Below, in pieces: positions 35,617-46,286 of a stretch of DNA of 64,000 bases. The stretch is from assembly GCF_902506145.1 (NCBI RefSeq), contig NZ_LR733520.1, positions 498,580 to 562,579 of the forward strand. Direction: 5' to 3'. How positions within the stretch are numbered: the stretch's first letter is position 1; each line of letters opens with the position of its first letter. The notes under the pieces are model-generated. The model did not search any database. It saw nothing but the letters and a program-made list of their open reading frames with translations, and was not told where the DNA came from. The position numbers were made by a program, and so were the translations under genes. The stretch comes from Burkholderia sp. 8Y (GTDB lineage Bacteria; Pseudomonadota; Gammaproteobacteria; Burkholderiales; Burkholderiaceae).

Positions 35617-36522
35617 TCAGGCAGGAGAGTACGCCAGCCGCACGTAGATGGGCGCATACGGCTCGGCCTGCGTGATTTCGAGCAGCGATTCGCGCGACAA
35701 CTCCAGCATCGCGATGAAGTTCACGACGACCACCGGCACGCCGCGCGACGTATCGAAAAGCTCCGTGAACTCCATGAAACGCGCGCTTTGCAGGCGGCGC
35801 AGGATGATGCTCATGTGCTCGCGCACCGACAGCTCTTCGCGTGAAATCTTGTGATGCTGCACGAGCTTCGCGCGCTTGATGACGTCGGCCCAGGCGGCGC
35901 GCAGGTCGTTCATGTCGACGTCCGGGAAGCGTTGCACCGACGCCTGCTCGATATACACCTCCGCGCGCAGGAAGTCGCGGCCGAGCTGCGGCAACTGGTC
36001 GATGCGCTGCGCCGCGAGCTTCATCTGCTCGTATTCGAGCAGCCGGCGCACGAGTTCGGCGCGCGGGTCTTCCGCGTCCTCGCCGGTGTCGGCTTTCTTG
36101 ACCGGCAGCAGCATGCGCGACTTGATCTCGATGAGCATGGCCGCCATCAGCAGATATTCCGACGCAAGCTCCAGATTCGACTGGCGAATCTGGTCCACAT
36201 AGCCGAGATATTGCGCGGTGACATCCGCCATCGGAATGTCGAGCACGTTGAAATTCTGCTTGCGGATCAGGTAGAGCAGCAGGTCCAGCGGGCCTTCGAA
36301 CGCTTCGAGAAACACTTCGAGCGCGTCCGGCGGAATGTAGAGATCGGTCGGCAGCTTCCAGAGCGGCTCGCCGTACAGATGCGCGATCGCAACGCCGTCG
36401 ATGGTGTCGGGCGTCGAATCGGTCGCGGGAGCGGCGAGCGCGACGTTGCGGTCCTCGCGTGCCTCGCGCGCATCGTCCCGCGCGTCGGCGCGGGCCGCTT
36501 GCGGCTCGTGGCCGGCGCTCAC
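35617..36522 (-). CDS. scpA: Segregation and condensation protein A
   Basis: 301 residues from GTG 36522, which lies 2 bp after the DUF3460 stop; no Met exists in a sensible place near the N-terminus. After a disordered stretch of about 50 residues, the kleisin domain has FEGPLDLLLYLIRKQNFNVL, followed by ASEYLLMAAMLIEIKSRMLL, both diagnostic, and the C-terminal winged helix. ScpA bridges the SMC heads in the condensin complex with ScpB. The gene order DUF3460-scpA-panC-panD is conserved in Burkholderia. Confidence 0.93.
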   Translation of the reverse strand: MSAGHEPQAARADARDDAREAREDRNVALAAPATDSTPDTIDGVAIAHLYGEPLWKLPTDLYIPPDALEVFLEAFEGPLDLLLYLIRKQNFNVLDIPMADVTAQYLGYVDQIRQSNLELASEYLLMAAMLIEIKSRMLLPVKKADTGEDAEDPRAELVRRLLEYEQMKLAAQRIDQLPQLGRDFLRAEVYIEQASVQRFPDVDMNDLRAAWADVIKRAKLVQHHKISREELSVREHMSIILRRLQSARFMEFTELFDTSRGVPVVVVNFIAMLELSRESLLEITQAEPYAPIYVRLAYSPA

Positions 36523-36524
36523 GT

Positions 36525-36710
36525 TCAGAAGTTCTGGTAGTACACGTAAGGCGTCTGCTTCACGCGCGAAGTCTGTTGACGCGCGCGCTCGTCGAGATCG
36601 ACGGGCTGCTTGTCCCACAGGAGCGCGCGGCCGCGGCGCTGTTCGTCTTCCAGCGTCGGTTTCTGCGTTTTCAACTGATTGATGAACTGGGTGATGTCCG
36701 ACTGATACAT
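36525..36710 (-). CDS. DUF3460 family small protein
   Basis: 61 residues: MYQSDITQFINQLKTQKPTL then a charged region, ending TPYVYYQNF. This matches the short, soluble DUF3460 family known only from betaproteobacteria and found before scpA. It has no signal peptide or transmembrane segment. Function unknown; the 2-bp gap to scpA suggests translational coupling. Confidence 0.87.
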   Translation of the reverse strand: MYQSDITQFINQLKTQKPTLEDEQRRGRALLWDKQPVDLDERARQQTSRVKQTPYVYYQNF

Positions 36711-37061
36711 GATCCGGCTTCCGTTGACTCGATGCGGTTCGATTGAGGGCGGCGCGCCGGTTGCCGATTGCCTGGAGGCGTCAGACGCGCGAGTTCGTCG
36801 GCGATTTTACCGCAAGCCCGGGCGCGGTCCATGCATATTGGCGGTTCGCGCGCGGAACCGCTGGCGCCTCGCGCCGTCCAACGGCGCACGGCTGCACGCC
36901 GCACCGCGCTTTTTTTACGTCGCCCGCGCGCATCGTTGTGGTGAAATAGCGCCTGCGCCGTTCTGCTCGCCATTGCGCGAAAAGCGAGAACCGCTCGAAA
37001 GCCGCAGGCGCTCGGCCGCTTTACCTTTCGATTCCACTCATCCCGATGCCGGAGGTCACGT
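36711..37061. other. 351-bp gap between DUF3460 and tamA
   Basis: Divergent promoters must lie here. There is a T7 run at about 36909-36915 after a GC-rich stretch, and an inverted pair GCGGTTCGC/GCGGAACCG near 36840-36866. The short open frames in it have no family resemblance. The tamA ribosome site GGAGG is at 37051-37055. I see no gene. Confidence 0.5.
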
Positions 37062-38696
37062 TTGGCGGGGCGTTTGTCTGATTCGCTGCGCGCGCTGCGC
37101 GGCCTGGCCGCAAGACCGCGCACAGCGAAACCGTTTGCGCCTTTCAGCCTCGTCCGGCCGGCCGCCGTCGGGAAGTCGCGTTCGGCGTCGGCTGCGCTGG
37201 CGGTGCTCGCATTGCTCACCGTCGCGACGCCCGCCTTCGCGAAATACGACGTGGACATCGACGCGCCGCGCAGCATCAGGAAGCTGTTGCAGGATCACCT
37301 CGACCTCGCGCGTTTCGCCAAGCGCGACGACGTGAGCGACGACCAGTTCGAGTTTCTCGTCACCGCCACGCCGAAAGACGTGCGCGATCTCGTCGCGACC
37401 GAAGGCTATTTCACGCCGGTCGTACGCACGGACGTCAACACGGTCGGGGAGAAGCGGTCGGTGAAGGTCAGCGTGGATCCCGGTCCGCAGACGAAGGTTG
37501 CCTCCGTGCAGCTTCAGTTCACGGGCGCGGTGACGACGGAAGATCGCGCGCAGGAAAACGCCGCGCGTTTCGCCTTTTCGATCAACGAAGGCGACGCCTT
37601 CTCGCAGCACGCCTGGGACGACGCGAAGAACGCGGCGCTGCGCGCGCTGCAGTCGCGCCGCTATCTGGGCGCGCGCATTGCGCGGTCGCAGGCGCGCATC
37701 AATCCGCGCACGCAGATGGCCGATCTGTGGGTCACGTTCGACAGCGGTCCGACCTTCACCTTCGGCAAGCTGGATATCAGCGGCACGAAGCGTTATCCGC
37801 AGAAGATCATCGAAAACGTGAATCCGATCCGCGAAGGCGACATCTACGATATTGCCCGCGTGAACGAGCTTCAGCGGCAGGTGCAGAACACGCCGTATTA
37901 CGCGAGCGTCGCCATCGACGCGGGCAACGACGTCACGAAGCCTATCGAGACGCCGCTGCATATCAAGGTCAGCGAGTATCCGTACAACAGCGTGCGCTAC
38001 GGCGTCGGGTATGCGACGGATACGGGCTTTCACATTCAGGGCGCCTACAGCTATCTGAACACGTTCGGCGCCTTCTACGACGACCGTCTCACGCAGAACG
38101 AACCGCATCCGTCGACGGCGCGCGCGCTCGTGCCCGCGTGGACGTGGGTGCGCCGCGATGTCGACGATCCGCTGTTTCCGCGCCGCGGCAACGTGATCCG
38201 GGCGGAGGCGGGCTTCGCCGTGAAGAACGTGATGACCGATCAGACTTTCGCGCGCCTCTACACGAACGCGCAGCAGTACGTGCCGCTCGGCAAGAACGAT
38301 CTGCTCGTGTTCCGCGCCGAGTTCGGCGGCGTGTTCACGAGCGGGCCGTCGAGCGGCGTGCCCGCGTCGCTCTTGTTCCGCGCGGGCGGCGCGAATTCGG
38401 TGCGCGGGTATAGCTATCTGGGTATCGGCAACAATGTGTCCGGTTCCGTTCTTCCGACGAAGTACATGGTGACGGGAAGCAGCGAGTATCAGCACTGGTT
38501 CACGCACGACTGGGGCGGCGCGGTGTTCTTCGACATCGGCACGGCAACCGATACATGGCACGAGCGCGTGTTCCAGCCGGGCGTGGGCGTCGGCGCGCGC
38601 TGGCGCAGCCCGGTCGGGCCGGTCAACGTGGACGTCGCGTACGGCTTGAAGAACAAGAGCATCAAGCCGTATCTGACGCTCGGTATCGCGTTCTGA
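37062..38696 (+). CDS. tamA: Autotransporter assembly complex outer-membrane protein TamA
   Basis: 544 residues from TTG 37062, chosen because GGAGG lies 6 bases upstream and the frame reads straight into a signal peptide. The N-terminal extension is long (cleavage near AFA-K, about residue 61), with the hydrophobic core ALAVLALLTVATPAFA. POTRA domains (about 60-270) precede an Omp85 barrel with the motif VRGYSYLGIG and a terminal strand ending in Phe. TamA works with TamB in outer-membrane protein and lipid transport. tamB follows after 7 bp. Confidence 0.93.
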   Translation: MAGRLSDSLRALRGLAARPRTAKPFAPFSLVRPAAVGKSRSASAALAVLALLTVATPAFAKYDVDIDAPRSIRKLLQDHLDLARFAKRDDVSDDQFEFLVTATPKDVRDLVATEGYFTPVVRTDVNTVGEKRSVKVSVDPGPQTKVASVQLQFTGAVTTEDRAQENAARFAFSINEGDAFSQHAWDDAKNAALRALQSRRYLGARIARSQARINPRTQMADLWVTFDSGPTFTFGKLDISGTKRYPQKIIENVNPIREGDIYDIARVNELQRQVQNTPYYASVAIDAGNDVTKPIETPLHIKVSEYPYNSVRYGVGYATDTGFHIQGAYSYLNTFGAFYDDRLTQNEPHPSTARALVPAWTWVRRDVDDPLFPRRGNVIRAEAGFAVKNVMTDQTFARLYTNAQQYVPLGKNDLLVFRAEFGGVFTSGPSSGVPASLLFRAGGANSVRGYSYLGIGNNVSGSVLPTKYMVTGSSEYQHWFTHDWGGAVFFDIGTATDTWHERVFQPGVGVGARWRSPVGPVNVDVAYGLKNKSIKPYLTLGIAF

Positions 38697-38703
38697 GCAC
38701 GCC

Positions 38704-41700
38704 ATGAGCGACTTTCCAGACAACGAACGCATGACGGACCTCGACACCCGAGCGGGTGGCAACGGCAACGGCGACGCACCGAGAACCCCGCCACGCAGCG
38801 GCGGACGGCGCGCGCTGCGCTGGCTCGCCGCGTTCGTGCTTGTCGTGCTGCTCATCATCGTGCTGGCGCTCGGCACGGTCTTTTTCGCGCTCACGACCGA
38901 GCCCGGCACGCGCTATTTGTGGCAGGCGGCGACCTCGCTCCTCGGCGGGCGGCTCACTGGCAAGCTGGACGGCGGCGCGGTCGCCACGGGCCTGCAATTG
39001 CGCGATGTCCACTGGAAGAGCCTCGACGGCAAGGGCACCGACATCGCGGTCGACAGCGTCTCGGGCCGCTGGGCGCTCACGCGCGATCCGCTGCGCTTTA
39101 CCATCGATTATCTGCATGTCGGCACCATCGACGCGCGTATCGCGCCATCGAACGAGCCGAGCAAGAAGACGGAGCTGCCGAAGGACCTGCGCCTGCCGAT
39201 CCAGCTCGCGATCCGCGATCTGAGCGTCGAGAAACTGCGGCTGCATCAGGGCACGACGACCGAATTTTCGCGGCTGCTCTTCAACGGGCGCAGCGACGGC
39301 GAGCATCACGAGGCGACGGTGCAGCGTCTGGAAACGCCTTTCGGGTCGGTGACGGCGGCCGCGAAACTCGACGGCGGCGCGCGGCCGTTTCCGCTCACGG
39401 GCGACGCGAGCTACGCGGGCAAGGTGAACGGCGAGACCGTCCAGGTCGGCGCGCGTCTATCCGGTTCGCTGGAAGACCTCGTCGCGGATGTGAATGCGAG
39501 CGGCCTCAAACTCGCCGGCCAGGCGCACGTCGAAGCGACGCCGTTCGCCGACGTGCCGCTCAAGCTCGCCATCGTCAGCGCCGATCACATCAATCCGCAG
39601 GCGTTTAGCGCGGGCGCCCCCGCCGCGGATCTTGCGGTGCGCGCCGAACTCAAGCCGGTGCCGGACGCGAAGACCTTCGTGGTGAGCGGGCCGGTGTCCA
39701 TCGTCAACGCGAAGCCCGGTTCCATCGACAAAAAGCTGCTGCCGCTCATCGACGCGCGCGCGAACGTGCGACTCGACGCGTCGGCGCAGCGCATCGCGGA
39801 TCTCAACGTGCGGCTCCTGAAGAACGCGACGATCACGGGCGGCGGCGCGCTGTCGGGCGGCAACGGACGCTTCGACCTGAACGTGGCGAAGCTCGATCTC
39901 AACGCAATCGAGCCGAGCGTGCGGCCGACGGACTTCGCGGGCCCCGTGCATGTCGTGCTGGCGGGCGATACGCAAACCGTCACGGCCGATCTGAACGATC
40001 CGCGCTCGGCCATCCGCGCGCAGGCGAAGGTCAGACTCGACCCGAAAGCGACGACGCTCGACGACGTGAAGCTGATCGTCGGGCAAGGCCGCGTGGAGGC
40101 GAGCGGCGCGCTGAAGAAGGACGCGAATTCGAGCTACGACGTGAAAGCGAAGTTCATCGACTTCAATCCGCTTTTGCTGACGCAGCAACTGATTCAGCCG
40201 AAGCCCGCCGCGAAGAAAGCGCCGCCGCCGCGCGTGATCGTGGCGCGAGTGAACGGCACGCTCGCGGCCACGGGCATGCTCGCGCCGACGCTCACGGCGA
40301 AAGCCACGTTCAAGCTCAACGACAGCATGTACGACAACCTGCCGCTCACCGGCGCAGGCACGGTGCAGATCGCGGGCACGCGCGTCCTGCCGAGCGCGGC
40401 GCAGCTTTCGATCGCGGGCAACGATGTCGACCTGAACGGCAGTTTCGGCGCGCCGGGCGACCGGCTGCGCTTTCGCGTCGATGCGCCGCAACTGGAGCGG
40501 CTCGGCTTCGGCATCGCGGGCACGGTGAAGGCGGACGGCGATCTCACCGGGTCGATCGCGCATCCGAACGTCGCGGCGAATTATCAGGCCGATGGCGTCG
40601 TGTTCGGCGCGAACCGGCTCGGCCATGCGGAAGGTCGCGCCGATATCCGCGACGGCGCGAACGGCGCGCTTAATTTCACGCTGAAGGCGCGCGACGCGAG
40701 CACGACGGGCATCGAAGTCGCCACGCTCGACGCGAACCTCAACGGCACGCGCATGCAGCACACGCTCGCCGTCACCGCGACCGGCAAAGTACAGGGTCAG
40801 GCGGTGAATCTGGCGCTCGGCGCGAACGGCAAGTTCACCGACGCCGCCGACGGCCCGCACTGGGACGGCACCATCACGAAGCTGTCGAACAAGGGCACGC
40901 CGTCGGTGAATCTGGAAACGCCGCTGTCGGTGAGCTACGGGCCGAAGCGCATCGTGCTCGGCGCGACGCGGCTCGTCGCGGAGGGCGCGACGCTCAATCT
41001 CAAGTCGTTCGCGCTGGAAAATGGCCGCATGGCATCGGCCGGCACGCTCACGAATCTCTCCGTGCCGCGCCTGCTCGAAGTGCGGCGCGAAATGACGGGC
41101 GAGGAATCGTCGCTGCGCACGGACCTCGTTTTCGACGGCGACTGGAACTTCTCGCTCGGATCGACCGCGACCGGCTACGCGCAGATCAAGCGCCGCGCCG
41201 GCGACGTGAGCATCGACGGCACGCGGGGCGTCGCCGCGCTCGGCATCTCGGACATCGTCGCGCGCGTCGATTTCACCGGCGGCAATCGCCTGAACGCGAC
41301 GCTGCATGCGCAGGCGAGCCGCATCGGGGTGATCGACGCGAACGTGCACACGACGCTCGTCACCCGCGACGGCGTGCTCACCATCGAGGACCAAGCGCCG
41401 CTCACCGGCGCCATCGACGCGAATATTCCCGAACTGCGCACGACCGGCGGGCTGCTCGGCGCGAACTATCTGCTCGGCGGCAGGCTCGCGTTGAAGCTGA
41501 CGATCGCGGGCATCGTCGCGAAGCCGACCGTCTCCGGTTCGCTGACGGGCGACAACGTCTCGGCGACGGTCGTCGATCAGGGCGTGCAGTTGAAGGACGG
41601 CATCATCCGGATTGCGCTGTCGGAGAATCTCGTCGATTTCCGCCAGGTGGAGTTTCACGGCGCGAGCGGCACGCTGCGCGCGACCGGCAAGGTGCGCCTC

Positions 41701-42825
41701 GATCAGCAGGCGCCGGATCTGACGGCGAGCATCATCGCGGACAAGCTCGAACTCTTCGCCTCGCCCGACCGGCAACTGATGCTCTCGGGCAGCGCGAGCA
41801 TCGCGAACGCGGGGCTGGAGGGCGGCATGGCGATCAACGGCAAGTTCACCGTCGATCACGGACTCTTCGACTTGCCGGAAAGCTCCGCGCCGGCGCTTGG
41901 CGACGACGTCGTGGTCATGCGTCCGGACGGCACGGTAAAGGGCGATAACGGCAAGTCGCTGGAAGCGGCGACGCAGAAGCCGGTCGGGCCGTTCACGCCG
42001 CGCGCGAATATCGATATCGATCTCGGGCAGCGGTTTCGCTTCAAGGGCGCGGGCGCGGATCTGGGCCTGGCCGGCACGATCACCGCGACGAGCGCGCCGA
42101 ACCAGCCGTTGCGCGCGGTCGGGAACGTGCGCGTGACGCCCGGATCGACGTACACGGCGTTCGGCCGCAAGCTGAACATCGAAAACGGCTTCTTCACGTT
42201 CAACGGCCCGGTGACGAATCCCGGCCTCAACATTCTGGCGATGCGGCGCAATCAGGAAATCGAGGCGGGCGTGCAGGTGACGGGCACGGTGCAGTCGCCG
42301 GTAGCGAAGCTCATTTCGGAGCCGAACGTGCCGGACAACGAAAAGCTCTCGTGGCTGCTGTTCGGCCACGGCACGGACCAGGGCAACAACATCGGTCAGC
42401 AGAGCGCGATGACGAGCGCGCTGGCGCTCATCGGCGGGTCGAGCGGCAAGCGCATCGCGCAGACCTTCGGGCTCGACGAATTTTCCATCGGCTCGAGCGA
42501 AGTCGGCCTGACGGATCAGCAAGTCGTGCTGATCTCGAAGGCGATCAACGAGCGCCTCGTGATCGGCTACGAGCAGGGGCTGCAGTCGGCGGCCAACGCG
42601 GTCAAGGCGACGTTGAGCCTGTCGCGCTTCTGGTCCGTGACCGCGTATGGCGGCACGTATCAGGGTGTCGATCTGTCGTACACGCGGCGGTTCAATTCGT
42701 GGATGCGGCTGTTCTCGTCCACTTCGGCGGATTCGCGCTCGGCGGTGCAGCCTTCGGCGGCATCCGGTGCGTCGGGCGTGTCGGCGCCGTTCGGGGCATC
42801 GGCGACGGCGGTGGAATCGGACTGA
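38704..42825 (+). CDS. tamB: Translocation and assembly module protein TamB
   Basis: 1373 residues. A single N-terminal membrane anchor (about 38-65, WLAAFVLVVLLIIVLALGTV) is followed by a very long beta-rich periplasmic part and the C-terminal DUF490 domain (about 1000-1330) with NNIGQQSAMTSALALIGGSS and YTRRFNSW near the end. It spans the periplasm as a lipid- or protein-conducting groove with TamA. The length is at the upper side of the family. It ends 25 bp before the terminator shared with metG. Confidence 0.94.
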   Translation: MSDFPDNERMTDLDTRAGGNGNGDAPRTPPRSGGRRALRWLAAFVLVVLLIIVLALGTVFFALTTEPGTRYLWQAATSLLGGRLTGKLDGGAVATGLQLRDVHWKSLDGKGTDIAVDSVSGRWALTRDPLRFTIDYLHVGTIDARIAPSNEPSKKTELPKDLRLPIQLAIRDLSVEKLRLHQGTTTEFSRLLFNGRSDGEHHEATVQRLETPFGSVTAAAKLDGGARPFPLTGDASYAGKVNGETVQVGARLSGSLEDLVADVNASGLKLAGQAHVEATPFADVPLKLAIVSADHINPQAFSAGAPAADLAVRAELKPVPDAKTFVVSGPVSIVNAKPGSIDKKLLPLIDARANVRLDASAQRIADLNVRLLKNATITGGGALSGGNGRFDLNVAKLDLNAIEPSVRPTDFAGPVHVVLAGDTQTVTADLNDPRSAIRAQAKVRLDPKATTLDDVKLIVGQGRVEASGALKKDANSSYDVKAKFIDFNPLLLTQQLIQPKPAAKKAPPPRVIVARVNGTLAATGMLAPTLTAKATFKLNDSMYDNLPLTGAGTVQIAGTRVLPSAAQLSIAGNDVDLNGSFGAPGDRLRFRVDAPQLERLGFGIAGTVKADGDLTGSIAHPNVAANYQADGVVFGANRLGHAEGRADIRDGANGALNFTLKARDASTTGIEVATLDANLNGTRMQHTLAVTATGKVQGQAVNLALGANGKFTDAADGPHWDGTITKLSNKGTPSVNLETPLSVSYGPKRIVLGATRLVAEGATLNLKSFALENGRMASAGTLTNLSVPRLLEVRREMTGEESSLRTDLVFDGDWNFSLGSTATGYAQIKRRAGDVSIDGTRGVAALGISDIVARVDFTGGNRLNATLHAQASRIGVIDANVHTTLVTRDGVLTIEDQAPLTGAIDANIPELRTTGGLLGANYLLGGRLALKLTIAGIVAKPTVSGSLTGDNVSATVVDQGVQLKDGIIRIALSENLVDFRQVEFHGASGTLRATGKVRLDQQAPDLTASIIADKLELFASPDRQLMLSGSASIANAGLEGGMAINGKFTVDHGLFDLPESSAPALGDDVVVMRPDGTVKGDNGKSLEAATQKPVGPFTPRANIDIDLGQRFRFKGAGADLGLAGTITATSAPNQPLRAVGNVRVTPGSTYTAFGRKLNIENGFFTFNGPVTNPGLNILAMRRNQEIEAGVQVTGTVQSPVAKLISEPNVPDNEKLSWLLFGHGTDQGNNIGQQSAMTSALALIGGSSGKRIAQTFGLDEFSIGSSEVGLTDQQVVLISKAINERLVIGYEQGLQSAANAVKATLSLSRFWSVTAYGGTYQGVDLSYTRRFNSWMRLFSSTSADSRSAVQPSAASGASGVSAPFGASATAVESD

Positions 42826-42849
42826 TTTGCGCGCGTCGCGCTGAAAAGC

Positions 42850-42880
42850 AAAAGGGCACGCGGTTTTGCGTGCCCTTTTC
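42850..42880. terminator. Bidirectional terminator between tamB and metG
   Basis: GGGCACGC (42854-42861) pairs with GCGTGCCC (42868-42875), with AAAA before and TTTT after, so both convergent transcripts can end here. Confidence 0.9.
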
Positions 42881-42898
42881 TTCGTGCGGCGATGCGCG

Positions 42899-45043
42899 TT
42901 ACTTCACGCGCATGCCCGGCTTCGCTCCGCTATGCGGTTCCAGAATATAAAGGCCCGGTTCGGCCTTTTCGTCCGTGGCGGAAGCGGCGAGCACCATGCC
43001 TTCCGACAGGCCGAACTTCATCTTGCGCGGCGCGAGATTGGCGACCATCACCGTCAGCTTGCCGACGAGATCCTGCGGTTGATACGCCGACTTGATGCCG
43101 GAAAACACGTTGCGCGTCTTGTCCTCGCCGATGTCGAGCGTCAGTTGCAGCAGCTTGTCCGAGCCTTCGACCGCCTTGCAATCGACGATCTTCGCGATGC
43201 GCAAATCGACCTTCGCGAAGTCGTCGATGGAAATGACGCCGGAGTCTTCCTGCTTCGTTTCCTTCCTGGCGACGGATTTCGGCGCGGCGGCGCTCGCGGC
43301 GGCTTCCGGCGCAGCCGGTTGCAGCGATTCGCGATTCGCGGCGAGCAGCGCCTCGATCTGCTTCGGATCGACGCGCGTCGTCAAGTGCTTGTACGCGTTG
43401 ATGGCGTTCGCGGACGACAGCGGGCGTTCGGCATCGGCCCAGGCGAGCGGCGCGACGCCGAGAAACGCTTCGACTGATTCGATGAGCTTCGGCAGCACGG
43501 GCTTGAGCGCCAGCGACAGCAGCCGGAACGCTTCGAGGCTCACGCTGCACGTCTCATGCAGCGCGGCGGCGTTCGCCGGGTCTTTCGCCTGCTCCCACGG
43601 CTTCGCGGTATCGACGTAAGCGTTGACGGCGTCCGCGAGTTCCATCGTCGTGCGCAGCGCGCGGCCGTATTCGCGCGATTCGTAGAACGCCGCGATCTGC
43701 GGGATCGCGCTGCGCAGTTGCGCGATCAGCGGATGCTGCATCGCGCTGTCCTGCACGCGCCCGTCGAAGCGTTTGATGAGGAAACCCGCCGCGCGGCTCG
43801 CGATGTTCACATACTTGCCGACCAGATCGCTATTCACGCGCGCCTGGAAGTCGTCGAGGTTCAGGTCGATGTCTTCCATCGTGCTGTTGAGCTTGGCCGC
43901 GAAGTAATAGCGCAGCCACTCCGGATTGATGCCCGTGTCGATCACGCTCTGCGCGGTGATGAACGTGCCGCGCGACTTCGACATCTTCGCGCCGTCCACC
44001 GTCAAAAAGCCGTGCGCGAACACGTTCGTGGGCGTGCGGTGTCCGGAGAACTGGAGCATCGCGGGCCAGAAAAGCGTGTGGAAATACAGTATGTCCTTGC
44101 CGATGAAGTGATACTGCTCGGCCTTCGAGCCGGGCTTCACCCAGGCGTCGAAATCCACGCCGATGCGATCTGCCAGATTCCTGAAGCTCGCGTAATAGCC
44201 GACGGGCGCGTCGACCCACACGTAGAAGTACTTGCCCGGCGCGCCGGGAATCTCGAAGCCGAAGTAGGGCGCGTCGCGCGAAATGTCCCAGTCGGCGAGC
44301 TTGGCTTCGCCCTTGTCGCCGAGCCATTCGCGCATCTTGTTGGTGGCTTCGGGCTGCGCGAGCCCGCCCACCCAGCCGCGCAGGAAGTCTTCGCAACGCG
44401 GATCGGAGAGGCGGAAGAAGTAATGCGTCGAGGTCTTGCGGATGGGCGTCGCGCCCGACACGACCGAATACGGATTGATGAGTTCGGTCGGCTGATACGT
44501 CGAGCCGCAGACTTCGCAGTTGTCGCCGTATTGGTCCTTCGCGCCGCACTTCGGGCATTCGCCTTTGATAAAGCGGTCCGGCAGGAACATTTCCTTGACC
44601 GGATCGTAGGCCTGTTCGATATCGCGTGCCTCGATCAGACCGGCCTGCTGAAGCGCGGTATAGATGGAATTGCACAGCACGCGGTTTTCTTCGGCATCGG
44701 TCGAATAATAGTTGTCGAACGAGATGCCGAAGCTGTCGAAATCGCGCTTGTGCTCTTTCCAGACGCGCTCGATCAGGGCTTTCGGCGTGATGCCTTCCTT
44801 CTCGGCGCGCAGCATGATCGGCGTGCCGTGGGTATCGTCCGCGCCGACGTAGTAGACCTCGTGGCCGTGCATGCGCAGCGTCCGCACCCAGATGTCCGTC
44901 TGAATGTACTCGACCATATGGCCGATATGAATCTGGCCGTTCGCATACGGAAGCGCGGACGTGACGAGAATCTGGCGGCGGCCGCCTTCGTTGACTGAAG
45001 CGGCGGACGCGGTGGCGGAAATCGGTGCTGACGATGCTGACAT
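42899..45043 (-). CDS. metG: Methionyl-tRNA synthetase
   Basis: 714 residues of the long MetG type. HIGH is in [13 protein letters not shown] and KMSKS in [13 protein letters not shown]. The zinc knuckle [18 protein letters not shown] is intact. The anticodon-binding domain is followed by an Ala-rich linker (about 570-600) and a C-terminal tRNA-binding domain ([20 protein letters not shown]). It charges tRNA-Met in the cytoplasm. The start [10 protein letters not shown] is followed by about 20 disordered residues before the catalytic domain. Confidence 0.97.
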   Translation of the reverse strand: MSASSAPISATASAASVNEGGRRQILVTSALPYANGQIHIGHMVEYIQTDIWVRTLRMHGHEVYYVGADDTHGTPIMLRAEKEGITPKALIERVWKEHKRDFDSFGISFDNYYSTDAEENRVLCNSIYTALQQAGLIEARDIEQAYDPVKEMFLPDRFIKGECPKCGAKDQYGDNCEVCGSTYQPTELINPYSVVSGATPIRKTSTHYFFRLSDPRCEDFLRGWVGGLAQPEATNKMREWLGDKGEAKLADWDISRDAPYFGFEIPGAPGKYFYVWVDAPVGYYASFRNLADRIGVDFDAWVKPGSKAEQYHFIGKDILYFHTLFWPAMLQFSGHRTPTNVFAHGFLTVDGAKMSKSRGTFITAQSVIDTGINPEWLRYYFAAKLNSTMEDIDLNLDDFQARVNSDLVGKYVNIASRAAGFLIKRFDGRVQDSAMQHPLIAQLRSAIPQIAAFYESREYGRALRTTMELADAVNAYVDTAKPWEQAKDPANAAALHETCSVSLEAFRLLSLALKPVLPKLIESVEAFLGVAPLAWADAERPLSSANAINAYKHLTTRVDPKQIEALLAANRESLQPAAPEAAASAAAPKSVARKETKQEDSGVISIDDFAKVDLRIAKIVDCKAVEGSDKLLQLTLDIGEDKTRNVFSGIKSAYQPQDLVGKLTVMVANLAPRKMKFGLSEGMVLAASATDEKAEPGLYILEPHSGAKPGMRVK

Positions 45044-45629
45044 GGAGGCGCGGCCCGGAGGAAGTGCTGAAAGCGGGTGAAAAGGGGAATGTCGATTCTA
45101 GCAGGGCGGATGGGCAGGACGCGTGGATGCTGGGCGCTTCTCGCTGGCAGCGAGTCCGTGCGTGGGGAGGGAACGGACGAAGGCAAAATCGGCTTCTTGC
45201 GGGGCGCAAGTGCTCGCTATCGCGCAGCTTGGCTCATCGAATCGACAGGTTGCTGGCGAAGAGGCGATCCGGGAAGGCGCGGAGAGGGCCAACGTCGCGC
45301 CCGGAAAAAGCGTGCATATGACGAGCGAATGGGTTGCTTCGTCCGCTGCGCCCGGCTTCGGCGACCGGGCTCGCAGGCGCCCGACGTTTCCGACGCTGCA
45401 ACGCCGCCTCGCCGGACCACCGATTGAAAGCGTGCACCCAAAAAAAACCGGGGCTCAATCGGGCCCCGGAGCAACAACGACAAGAGGAGAATGGCAGGCG
45501 ATGGCCCAGCCACGCACCTACCGTAACGACAGACAAGCGGCGCGCCGCCAAGTTTCAAATATTTTTCACGCGTGCGTGAAACGGTGACGGAACGCGCGCT
45601 CGTCGTCCTTCTCTGCGTTCAGACGCGAT
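45044..45629. other. 586-bp gap between metG and the OmpA-like gene
   Basis: It contains the metG promoter region and, at 45440-45470, the terminator of the leftward OmpA-like transcript. Several overlapping open frames exist on both strands (for example 45123-45587 rightward) but none has a ribosome site, sensible codon usage or recognisable motif, and some cross the terminator. I see no gene. Confidence 0.55.
45440..45470 (-). terminator. Terminator of the OmpA-like lipoprotein gene
   Basis: CCGGGGC (45448-45454) pairs with GCCCCGG (45463-45469); on the minus strand it is followed by eight T residues. It is about 160 bp past the stop codon, leaving a long 3' untranslated region. Confidence 0.85.
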
Positions 45630-46286
45630 TTACTGCACCTGACCCGGCTGCGCCGTCGCGCGCAGGTAGATTTCCACGCGGCGATTCTGCGCGCGGCCCG
45701 CTTCGGTCGAGTTGTCGGCGATCGGCTGGTTCTGGCCCATGCCCTGCGCCGACAGACGCTGCGCGGGGACGCCGTGGCTCGCAATATACGACGCCACGCT
45801 CTGCGCGCGGTTCTGCGACAGCGTCTGGTTGTACGCGGCGGTGCCGGTGTTGTCCGTATGGCCGACGACGCTCGCGATCAGCTCAGGATGCTGTTGCAAC
45901 GTTTGCGTGACCGAGTTCAAAACGGGGTCGAACGACGGCTTGATCGCGTAGCTGTTCGTATCGAACGAGATGGAATTCGGGATGTTGACCTTCAGCGAGC
46001 CATCCTGCTGCTCGGTCACTTGCGTGCCGGTGCCCTTCGAGTCGCCGGAAATCTTGTTGCGGATAGCCTGCCAGTTGTAGCCGGTGATGCCGCCAACCGC
46101 CGCGCCCGTGGCCGCGCCGATCGCCGCGCCCTTGCCGCCGCCGAAAATCGCGCCGATGCCGGCGCCCGTGGCCGCGCCGACGCCCGTACCGACCGCCGTG
46201 TTGGTACCTTGCTGCGACGCGCAGCCTGCGACGAGCGCGCCCGCGACAGCGAACGCGGACAAACGGGTCAACAACTTCATCTTCAT
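45630..46286 (-). CDS. OmpA-family lipoprotein with glycine-zipper region
   Basis: 218 residues. AAGGAGATCAAG precedes ATG 46286. The lipoprotein signal peptide ends in lipobox VAGC, with Cys22 lipidated. Residues about 30-70 are Gly/Ala-rich (GVGAATGAGIGAIFGGGKGA), a glycine-zipper-like segment. The C-terminal OmpA/MotB domain (about 95-210) has VVGHTDNTGTAAYNQTLSQN and NRRVEIYL, which bind peptidoglycan. It is probably an outer-membrane lipoprotein tethering the envelope (YiaD-like). It is divergent from apbC. Confidence 0.92.
   Translation of the reverse strand: MKMKLLTRLSAFAVAGALVAGCASQQGTNTAVGTGVGAATGAGIGAIFGGGKGAAIGAATGAAVGGITGYNWQAIRNKISGDSKGTGTQVTEQQDGSLKVNIPNSISFDTNSYAIKPSFDPVLNSVTQTLQQHPELIASVVGHTDNTGTAAYNQTLSQNRAQSVASYIASHGVPAQRLSAQGMGQNQPIADNSTEAGRAQNRRVEIYLRATAQPGQVQ

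Noticed and set aside
39457-42522. 1021-codon ORF antisense to tamB
   Set aside because: Very long but Arg/His-rich with no domain, entirely inside tamB, whose frame has motifs at both ends.
45123-45587. 154-codon ORF in the metG to OmpA-like gap
   Set aside because: No ribosome site, no recognisable motif, and it reads through the terminator hairpin at 45440-45470.
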